Assembly (NCBI RefSeq): GCF_005870025.1
Contig: NZ_VATA01000003.1
Location: 62,001-126,000, forward strand
Direction of reading: 5' to 3'
DNA length: 64,000 nucleotides
Source of the DNA: Poseidonocella sp. HB161398
GTDB lineage: Bacteria > Pseudomonadota > Alphaproteobacteria > Rhodobacterales > Rhodobacteraceae
Part shown: positions 57,775 through 64,000 of the stretch, in pieces
Position numbering within the stretch: the first letter of the stretch is position 1
Layout of the letters: every line of letters begins with the position of its first letter
Position numbers and translations under genes: made by a program
Notes under the pieces: model-generated
What the model was told of the DNA's origin: nothing
Databases searched by the model: none
What the model saw: the letters and a program-made list of their open reading frames with translations, nothing else

Positions 57775-59166
57775 GTGTTCCAGCCCCATCTTGCAGCCAT
57801 CCGGTTCGGGACCGGCCGCAGCCCGGTCCATCCCGATCCGCAATCCGCAGACAGCATGCTGGCCGCGCTGGCGGCAGAGGATCCCGGCCCGGCCGCCTTC
57901 CCGGTCTCGCCGATGAGCGATGCCGTCCACTGGGTCGCGCCCTATCGCGAGCTGCAGAAGGCCAGGCGCAACGGCAAGAATGTCGCCGCCGACATGCAGG
58001 AGATGCAAATGGAGATCCGCAAGGCCGAGCGGACGCTCTGGATCCAGGGGGTCTCGGCGACGCTGGCGCGCGGCATCGCCGCCGAGGACGGCTTCCGCGA
58101 CCGGCTGGCCCTGTTCTGGGCGGACCATTTCACCGTGGCGGGACGCGGCGTCTTTCTCAAGCAGCGTGCGGACACCTTCGTGGATGAAGCCATCCGCCCG
58201 CATGTCGGCGGCCGCTTCGCGGACATGCTGAAGGCGGCGGAGCTGCATCCGGTGATGCTGCGCTATCTCGACCAGATCGCCTCGATCGGGCCCGAGTCGA
58301 AGATGGCGCAGAACCGGCCCGCCGGGCGGGGCGGTCTGAACGAGAATCTCGGCCGCGAGCTCCTCGAGCTGCACACGCTCGGGGTGAACGGGTCCTACGG
58401 CCAGGCGGATGTGCGCCAGATGGCGGAGCTGCTGGCCGGGGTGACGATGAACCAGGACCTGGAGATGGTCTTCCTGCGCAGCCGCGCCGAGCCCGGGGCG
58501 GAGCATGTGGCGGGCTTTTCCAGCAGCGCCGACAAGGACCGGCTGAAGGACGTGCTCGACGCGCTCGACTATCTCGCGGTCCATCCCGACACCGCGGCGC
58601 ATCTGAGCCGCAAGCTGGCCGTGCATTTTGTCTCGGACACGCCCGACGAGGATCTCGTGGCGGCGATGACCGCGCGCTATGCGGAAACCGGCGGCGACCT
58701 GGCACAGGTCTATGACGCGATGCTGTCGCATCCCGCCGCCTGGGCGCCGGAGCTGCAGAAGGTCAAGCGGCCGGTCGATTTCGTCATCAGCGGGCTGCGC
58801 GCGCTCGGCGCCGATCCCGCGGCGCTGCCCGCGCAGGCGCGCGAGACGCCGAAGCTCGTCTATCGCGACCTGCTGAACCCGATGCGCTTCATGGGGCAGA
58901 GCTGGAACGATCCCGACGGGCCGAATGGCTGGCCGGAGGAGGCCGAGGCCTGGGTCACCGCCAGCGCCCTGTCGGAACGGATGAAATGGGCGATGCGCGC
59001 GGCCACGATGGCCGGCGTGCCGGAGATGGCCGAGCCGGTCGCGCTGGTCGAGACCGCGCTCGGGCCGCTGGCCGGCGAGCAGGTCCGCTTTGCCGCGGGC
59101 GCCGCCGAGACCCGCAGGGAAGGGATCGGCCTCGTGCTGGTCTCGCCCGAGTTCCAGAGACGCTAG
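57775..59166 (+). CDS. DUF1800 family protein
   Basis: A 463-residue protein. Blocks RDRLALFWADHFTVAGR, GGLNENLGRELLELHTLGVN and HLSRKLAVHFVSDTPDED are characteristic of DUF1800. No clear signal peptide is visible, although the family usually pairs with an exported DUF1501 protein, as here. Start GTG 57775 gives FQPHLAAIRFGTGRSP, the family N-terminus. The role is not established; such pairs occur in many marine and soil bacteria and are sometimes linked to secreted polymer or phosphate metabolism. The gene ends 16 bases before its DUF1501 partner. Confidence 0.88.
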   Translation: MFQPHLAAIRFGTGRSPVHPDPQSADSMLAALAAEDPGPAAFPVSPMSDAVHWVAPYRELQKARRNGKNVAADMQEMQMEIRKAERTLWIQGVSATLARGIAAEDGFRDRLALFWADHFTVAGRGVFLKQRADTFVDEAIRPHVGGRFADMLKAAELHPVMLRYLDQIASIGPESKMAQNRPAGRGGLNENLGRELLELHTLGVNGSYGQADVRQMAELLAGVTMNQDLEMVFLRSRAEPGAEHVAGFSSSADKDRLKDVLDALDYLAVHPDTAAHLSRKLAVHFVSDTPDEDLVAAMTARYAETGGDLAQVYDAMLSHPAAWAPELQKVKRPVDFVISGLRALGADPAALPAQARETPKLVYRDLLNPMRFMGQSWNDPDGPNGWPEEAEAWVTASALSERMKWAMRAATMAGVPEMAEPVALVETALGPLAGEQVRFAAGAAETRREGIGLVLVSPEFQRR

Positions 59167-59182
59167 GACAGGAGACGTGACC

Positions 59183-60364
59183 ATGCAGGATCTTTCCGGC
59201 ACTGGCGGCCTGACGCGCCGCGCGCTGCTTCGCGGCTTCACCGGCTGCTGCCTGGCAGCGAGCCCCTTGGTGACGCCGATCACCCTGGCCTCGGCGCCCT
59301 CCGACAACCGCCTGGTGGTCATCGTGCTGCGCGGCGCGATGGACGGTCTAGACGTGCTGCGCCCGGTGGGCGATCCGGACTATGCCGCGCTGCGCCCGAA
59401 GCTGCTTTCCGCGGCGGGGGCGCAGCCGCTCGACGGGTTCTTCGAGCTGCACGAGAATTTCGCGCCGCTGATGCCGCTCTGGGAACAGGGGCAGCTGGGC
59501 TTCGCCCATGCGGTCTCCACGCCCTATCGCGACAAGCGCAGCCATTTCGAGGGGCAGGACATCCTCGAGGCGGGGCTCCCCTCGGTCGAGGGCGCGGGGG
59601 CGCGCGATTCGGGCTGGCTGAACCGGCTGGCCGGGCTGATGCCGGGCGCCTCGGCGCGCACCGCCTTCGCGGTCGGGCGCGAATCCGACCTGATCCTGCG
59701 CGGCGACGCGCCGTCCAGCAGCTGGTACCCGCAGCCCTCCGCCGGGCTCAGCGCCCAGGCGCGGCGGCTGGCGGAGCTGGTCTTCGACGACGATCCGCTA
59801 TTCAGCGCGCGCGCCGCGCAGATGTTCGAGCTGGCCGAGGAGGAGGCCGCGGCCGCCGACCGCAGCCAGCCGCAGCATCTGCAGGTGGCCGACTACCTGG
59901 CGCAGCAGCTGCAGGCCGAAACCCGGCTGGCGGCGTTCTCGATCACCGGCTGGGACACCCATGGCGGCCAGGTGGGGGCGCTGAAGAAGCCGATGAAGGA
60001 GCTCTCCGAGACGATCCTGCGGTTGCAGAAGAGCCTGGGGCCGGTCTGGGACCGCACGGCGGTGATCGCGATGACCGAATTCGGCCGCACCGCGCGGGAG
60101 AACGGCACCGGCGGCACCGATCACGGCACCGGCGGCGCGATGCTGATGGCCGGGGGCGCGGTGCGCGGCGGCAAGGTCTTCGGCGACTGGCCGGGGCTCG
60201 GCGAGGCGGCGCTCTACGACCGGCGCGACCTGATGCCGACCGCCGATGTGCGGGCGCTGGCGGCCGGGGCGATCCGGACGCTCTACGGCACATCGGCGGG
60301 CGATCTGGAATCGACGGTCTTCCCGGGGCTCGACATGGCCGGGGCGCCGCAGATCGTGCTGTGA
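59183..60364 (+). CDS. DUF1501 family protein with Tat signal
   Basis: A 393-residue protein of the sulfatase-like DUF1501 family. The N-terminus LTRRALLRGFTGCCLAASPL is a twin-arginine signal, so it is exported folded. Then LVVIVLRGAMDGLDVLRPVG, FELHENFAPLMPLWEQGQL, ITGWDTHGGQVGALKKPMKE and TEFGRTARENGTGGTDHGTG, the conserved metal-site-like blocks. RBS ACAGGAGACG. It forms an operon with the DUF1800 gene. Function unknown; alkaline-phosphatase-superfamily fold suggests a hydrolase (inference). Confidence 0.9.
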   Translation: MQDLSGTGGLTRRALLRGFTGCCLAASPLVTPITLASAPSDNRLVVIVLRGAMDGLDVLRPVGDPDYAALRPKLLSAAGAQPLDGFFELHENFAPLMPLWEQGQLGFAHAVSTPYRDKRSHFEGQDILEAGLPSVEGAGARDSGWLNRLAGLMPGASARTAFAVGRESDLILRGDAPSSSWYPQPSAGLSAQARRLAELVFDDDPLFSARAAQMFELAEEEAAAADRSQPQHLQVADYLAQQLQAETRLAAFSITGWDTHGGQVGALKKPMKELSETILRLQKSLGPVWDRTAVIAMTEFGRTARENGTGGTDHGTGGAMLMAGGAVRGGKVFGDWPGLGEAALYDRRDLMPTADVRALAAGAIRTLYGTSAGDLESTVFPGLDMAGAPQIVL

Positions 60365-60401
60365 TCCCGTGCCCCGGACCGGGGCGCGAGGTTTCACGAA
60401 A

Positions 60402-60430
60402 CTGACACCGGACTGTCATGCAGCTGTTGC
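60402..60430 (+). promoter_or_regulatory. PhoB-box-like array upstream of the phytase-like esterase gene
   Basis: Three half-sites CTGACAC (60402), CTGTCAT (60413) and CTGTTGC (60424), each exactly 11 bases apart. PhoB binds direct repeats of CTGTCAT-like 7-mers at 11-base spacing; the central copy is a perfect match to the known consensus. It ends 51 bases before the start codon. This suggests induction under phosphate starvation. Confidence 0.6.
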
Positions 60431-60481
60431 CGTGCGGGACGACCTGTGGCGCGTTTTGCACCGCAACCAAGGGAATCCCCC

Positions 60482-62656
60482 ATGACTGCACGGCTTCTGT
60501 GCCTGACTTCCGTCCTCGCGCTGACCGCGGGCGCCGCGTCGGCCGAGATGAATTTCAATCGCGTCGCCAGCTTCGCGACCTGGCACAACATGGCTGCGGG
60601 CGAGGACACCAGGCGCCCGACCTCGCCGGAGATCATCGTCGCCACGCCCGACGGCAATACGCTGGTCTATTCCGACAGCCCGCTGGGGGTGATCGGCCTC
60701 GTCGACATCGCCGACCCGGCGAGCCCGCAGCCCCTGGGCAATATCGACATGGGCGGCGAGCCGACCTCGGTCGCTGTCGTGGGCGGTCTCGCCTTCGCGG
60801 CGGTCAATACCTCGGCCTCCTACGCCGATCCCTCGGGCAAGCTGGTGACGATCGACCTGGCCTCGAAGGAGGTCGTGGCCGAATGCGATCTCGGCGGCCA
60901 GCCGGACAGCATCGCGGCCGCCAAGGATGGCAGCTTCCTGGCCGTGGCGATCGAGAACGAGCGCGACGAGGATGCCGGCGACGGCCGCGTCGGCCAGATG
61001 CCCGCGGGCTGGCTGTCGCTGATCGGCCTGACCGGCGAGGGCGCCGACTGCGCCAGCCTGAAGGCCGTCGAGCTGACCGGCCTGGCGGAGATCGCGCCGG
61101 AAGACCCCGAGCCCGAATATGTCGACATCAACGCCGCGGGCGAGACCGTCGTCACGCTGCAGGAGAACAACCACCTGGTCGTCGTCTCGAAAGAGGGCGA
61201 GATCCTCGGCAGCTTCTCCGCCGGATCGGTGGACCTGACCGAGGTCGACCTGGAGGACGACCGCGCCTCGATCCGGCCGGTCAGCGAGCAGCCGGGGCGC
61301 CTGCGCGAGCCCGACACCGTGAAATGGATCGATGCCGAGCATTTCGCCACCGCCAACGAGGGCGACATGGATGGCGGCAGCCGCGGCTGGACCATCTGGA
61401 ACAAGGACGGCTCGGTGGCCTACGAGTCGAACTCTTCCTTCGAGCATGCGCTGATCGCCATCGGCCACTACCCGGACAAGCGCTCCGACGCGAAGGGCGT
61501 GGAGCCCGAATCCCTGGCCTTCGGCACGATCGAGGGCACGCCCATGGCCTTTGTCGGCTCCGAGCGCGGCGGCGCCTTCGGCGTCTATGACGTGACCGAT
61601 CCGGCGACTCCGGTGCTCAAGCAGCTGCTGCCCTCGGGCATCGGGCCGGAGAGCTTCGCGGTGATCGAAAGCCGCGGCCTGGTCGCCTCGGCCAACGAGA
61701 CCGACCTGATCGAGGATGGCGGCGTGCGCGCGCATGTCATGCTCTACGAGTACCAGGACGCCCCGGCTTCCTATCCCGACCTGACCACGGACGGGCTGCG
61801 CGACGCGGACGGCGTGCTGGTCGGCTGGGGCGCGATCTCGGGGCAGGTGGCCGCGGAGGACGGCACGCTCTACGCCGTGTCCGACAGCTTCTACGGCAAC
61901 CAGCCGACGATCTTCCATATCGACGTCTCCTCGCATCCCGCGAAGATCGTCGACGCGATCCGCGTGACCCGCGGCGGCGAACCGGCGCAGAAGCTCGACA
62001 TGGAGGGCATTACGCTCGACGGCGACGCCTTCTGGATCGCCAATGAGGGCAACACCGAGAAGGGCGTGCCGCATGCGATCTACAAGGTCGGCATGGATGG
62101 CGAGATCCTCGAGGAAGTCGCGATCCCCGAGGCGCTGGCCGCCAACGAGGTCCGCTTCGGCTTCGAGGGCATTGCCAGGATCGGCGATACGCTGTGGATG
62201 GCCGTCCAGCGCGAGTGGAAGGACGATCCGGAGAACACCGTGAAGCTCGTCGCCTACACGCCCGCGACCGGCGAATGGGGTGCGGTGCGCTATCAAAAGG
62301 CCGCAGCCGAGACCGGCTGGACCGGCCTGAGCGAGATCACCGCCCATGGCGACTATGTCTATGTCGTGGAGCGCGACAACCAGATCGGCGAGAACGCGGT
62401 GACGAAGAAGATCTACCGCATCCCCGCCGCCGAGATGGTGCCCGCCGCGCTGACCGGCGACGACATGCCGGTCGTCTCGAAAGAGGAGGTGCGCGACCTG
62501 CTGGCCGACCTGACCGCGACGGGCGGTTTCGTCCTCGACAAGGTCGAGGGGCTGGCGATCGCCGCGGACGGAACCGCCTGGGTTTCGACCGACAATGACG
62601 GCGTCGACGACCATTCGGGCGAGACGATGTTCTTCTCGATCGGCAAGATTGAGTGA
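60482..62656 (+). CDS. secreted phytase-like esterase (esterase-like activity of phytase family)
   Basis: A 724-residue secreted protein with a Sec signal peptide (residues 1-21, LLCLTSVLALTAGAASA). Beta-propeller repeats run through residues 35-400 (ASFATWHNMAAGEDTRRPTS, VYSDSPLGVIGLVDIADPAS, EPESLAFGTIEGTPMAFVGS, YDVTDPATPVLKQL) and the Phytase-like domain is in the last 300 (LDMEGITLDGDAFWIANEGN, RFGFEGIARIGDTLWMAVQR, KVEGLAIAADGTAWVSTDND). Such proteins are thought to hydrolyse phosphoesters outside the cytoplasm. A PhoB-like array lies upstream and a terminator downstream, so it is a separate transcription unit. Confidence 0.87.
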   Translation: MTARLLCLTSVLALTAGAASAEMNFNRVASFATWHNMAAGEDTRRPTSPEIIVATPDGNTLVYSDSPLGVIGLVDIADPASPQPLGNIDMGGEPTSVAVVGGLAFAAVNTSASYADPSGKLVTIDLASKEVVAECDLGGQPDSIAAAKDGSFLAVAIENERDEDAGDGRVGQMPAGWLSLIGLTGEGADCASLKAVELTGLAEIAPEDPEPEYVDINAAGETVVTLQENNHLVVVSKEGEILGSFSAGSVDLTEVDLEDDRASIRPVSEQPGRLREPDTVKWIDAEHFATANEGDMDGGSRGWTIWNKDGSVAYESNSSFEHALIAIGHYPDKRSDAKGVEPESLAFGTIEGTPMAFVGSERGGAFGVYDVTDPATPVLKQLLPSGIGPESFAVIESRGLVASANETDLIEDGGVRAHVMLYEYQDAPASYPDLTTDGLRDADGVLVGWGAISGQVAAEDGTLYAVSDSFYGNQPTIFHIDVSSHPAKIVDAIRVTRGGEPAQKLDMEGITLDGDAFWIANEGNTEKGVPHAIYKVGMDGEILEEVAIPEALAANEVRFGFEGIARIGDTLWMAVQREWKDDPENTVKLVAYTPATGEWGAVRYQKAAAETGWTGLSEITAHGDYVYVVERDNQIGENAVTKKIYRIPAAEMVPAALTGDDMPVVSKEEVRDLLADLTATGGFVLDKVEGLAIAADGTAWVSTDNDGVDDHSGETMFFSIGKIE

Positions 62657-62707
62657 ACTGCTTCAAATTTAAACTTTTGAAATCGCCGGAATCTCCGGTG
62701 AGGATAC

Positions 62708-62736
62708 AGAGGGGCCCCTTGCGGGGCCTCTTTTTC
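62708..62736 (+). terminator. terminator of the phytase-like gene
   Basis: AGAGGGGCCCC, loop TTGC, GGGGCCTCT, then five T. About 50 bases after the stop codon at 62654-62656. Confidence 0.85.
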
Positions 62737-62843
62737 CTTTCCGACTACGGTCACTGCGGCGAATCCCGACTTGCCGGCCAAGGGGTATTGCCTTTACGGA
62801 AGCATTCGCTCCACTTGCGAGCCTATAAAAGAGGCTCCGACTC

Positions 62844-63752
62844 GTGACTCAACTACCCGTGCACTCCTTGGACGGGCGGCTCTTGCGGCTGTTCTTGGAA
62901 GTCTATGAATGCAATTCGGTCAGCCGGGCGGCAGAGCGCCTGGGCCTGACGCAATCGACAGTGAGCCATGGGCTCGAACGGCTGCGCCGCGCACTTGGCG
63001 ACGCGCTCTTCGTGCGCGACGGCCGCAATATCGTCCCGACGGCGCAGGCCGATTTCCTGGCGCCGCGGATCCGCAATGCCCTGGCGGCGCTGGAGACGCT
63101 CTCGGCGCCGCAGGAATTCAATCCCTCGCGGGAGGTCCGGCCGGTCACGATCGCCTGCAATTCCCACGAGCTCAATGACGAGATGACGGCGATCTACCGG
63201 CGGCTGCAATCCGAGGCGCCCGATCTGCCGGTGCGCTTCCTGCCGCTGGGCAGCTACGCCAATCTGCGCCCGATGCTCGATGACAGCGGCGTCGACCTGG
63301 TGATCGGCGTGCGGGTCGGCCCCTATGGCCCGGAATACGAGAGCCAGCCCTTCCTGCGCGACCGGATGGCGGTGTTCTACGATCCGGCCCATCGCGGCCC
63401 GGTGGAAACGCTCGAGGACTATGCCGAGGCGCGCCATGCGACGCTGAATTTCGGCGGCAACCAGCCCTCGCTTCTCGACCGGCGCTTCACCGAGCTGGGG
63501 CTCGACCGGCAGATCTTCCTGCAGGCGACGAATATCCCGCTTCTGGCCGACCTGATCCGCGGCACGCCGCTGATCACCACGATGCAGGCGCGGTTCTTCA
63601 CCGGCGCCTTTGCCGGGCTGGCGCATTGCCCGCCGCCGGTGAAGCTGCCGCGGCTGCAATACGATCTGGTGTGGCACGGCCGCCAGAGCGAGTCGCGCCG
63701 CCATACCTGGCTGCGCCGGGCGATCTTCGAGGCGGCCGGCACCGCGGACTGA
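62844..63752 (+). CDS. LysR-family transcriptional regulator
   Basis: A 302-residue regulator. The N-terminal winged helix-turn-helix reads LLRLFLEVYECNSVSRAAER, then LGLTQSTVSHGLERLRRALG and ALFVRDGRNIVPTAQA. The C-terminal substrate-binding domain (from about residue 90) resembles NodD/NahR-type LTTRs (DLVIGVRVGPYGPEYESQPF). It starts at GTG 62844, preceded by a small hairpin GAGCCT / AGGCTC (62819-62837). Its target is not evident: it does not face a divergent operon, and the phytase-like gene upstream has its own terminator. It is convergent with the peptidase gene, 4 bases apart. Confidence 0.92.
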   Translation: MTQLPVHSLDGRLLRLFLEVYECNSVSRAAERLGLTQSTVSHGLERLRRALGDALFVRDGRNIVPTAQADFLAPRIRNALAALETLSAPQEFNPSREVRPVTIACNSHELNDEMTAIYRRLQSEAPDLPVRFLPLGSYANLRPMLDDSGVDLVIGVRVGPYGPEYESQPFLRDRMAVFYDPAHRGPVETLEDYAEARHATLNFGGNQPSLLDRRFTELGLDRQIFLQATNIPLLADLIRGTPLITTMQARFFTGAFAGLAHCPPPVKLPRLQYDLVWHGRQSESRRHTWLRRAIFEAAGTAD

Positions 63753-63756
63753 GCGC

Positions 63757-64000
63757 TCAGCGGCCGGAGCCGAAGCGCGCCTGCCAGCTGGGCACCGGAT
63801 CGCCGGGCAGCGCGGTGGCGGAATGGACCCCGCGGGCGATGGCGCGGGCCAGGCAGATCGCCGCGGCATGGCCGAGCTGCATCTCCTGGGCCAGCGGATC
63901 GGTCAGCGGATGCGCGCCGGTCGCCGCGGCGAAGACCAGATCGCCGTCAAGCGGGGTATGCGAGGGCAGGATCGCGCGCGCCATGCCGTCATGGGCCGCG
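63757..64000 (-). CDS. P1 family peptidase, C-terminal part (cut by window edge)
   Basis: The last 80 residues of a minus-strand gene that runs off the window; the frame stays open to base 64000 (AAHDGMARAILPSHTPLDGD). This sequence, followed by LVFAAATGAHPLTDPLAQE, is the C-terminal block of DmpA/P1-type (S58) aminopeptidases, which are N-terminal-nucleophile enzymes that self-cleave; the nucleophile region is just outside the visible part of the gene. An ATG at 63984 exists but would remove conserved residues. Confidence 0.75.
   Translation of the reverse strand, partial: AAHDGMARAILPSHTPLDGDLVFAAATGAHPLTDPLAQEMQLGHAAAICLARAIARGVHSATALPGDPVPSWQARFGSGR

Overview
The window is a GC-rich alphaproteobacterial chromosome segment. 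Gene content and protein sequences point to the order Rhodobacterales (Rhodobacter/Paracoccus-like): an L-malyl-CoA/beta-methylmalyl-CoA lyase very close to the Rhodobacter enzyme, the ftsE-ftsX-plsC block, DUF2842 and DUF2065 proteins, a short 4.5S-type SRP RNA, and an rpiA-gor-hflK-hflC run. No rRNA, tRNA, CRISPR array, phage or intact transposase gene was seen. Almost all of it reads as core chromosome with small decayed or repeat-rich patches between operons.

Layout. 1-8 kb: the end of yqgE, a stand-alone PhnM-type amidohydrolase, a five-gene oligopeptide ABC transporter (substrate-binding protein, two permeases, two ATPases) and a convergent MhqD-like esterase whose former partner survives only as a 5' stub. 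8.4-19.2 kb: carB, cyclopropane fatty acid synthase, an FMN flavoprotein, plsC-ftsX-ftsE, a zinc-ribbon membrane protein, accA and a GyrI-like protein. 19.2-24.2 kb: a frameshifted pseudogene, mcl1, and a D-glutamate catabolic operon (dgcN-dgcA-dat). 24.2-32.7 kb: a large chemoreceptor, pheS, small proteins, cobQ, hisB-hisH and a DegT-type aminotransferase.

32.7-43.9 kb is the most accessory part. It has a 14-copy heptanucleotide array, a polar amino acid ABC transporter operon that also encodes a glutamine-synthetase-like protein lacking several metal ligands plus a class I glutamine amidotransferase, a 168-bp MITE, TerB and DsbA-like proteins, an unrecognised membrane protein and a 1-kb gene-free stretch. 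43.9-57 kb is core again: pyrG, secG, purA, thiamine pyrophosphokinase, rpiA, gor, hflK-hflC, ybaB, dnaX and the SRP RNA. A repeat-filled junction at 53.6-54.2 kb sits where a Deg protease gene and recR might be expected. 57-64 kb: an FMN reductase, a secreted DUF1800/DUF1501 pair, a phytase-like esterase behind a PhoB-box-like array, a LysR regulator and the end of a P1-family peptidase.

The strongest leads are the substituted glutamine-synthetase operon, the heptanucleotide array, the PhoB-like control of the phytase-like esterase, the D-glutamate operon, and the junction between hflKC and ybaB-dnaX. Gene families were assigned by reading motifs and recalling relatives; no searches were run.
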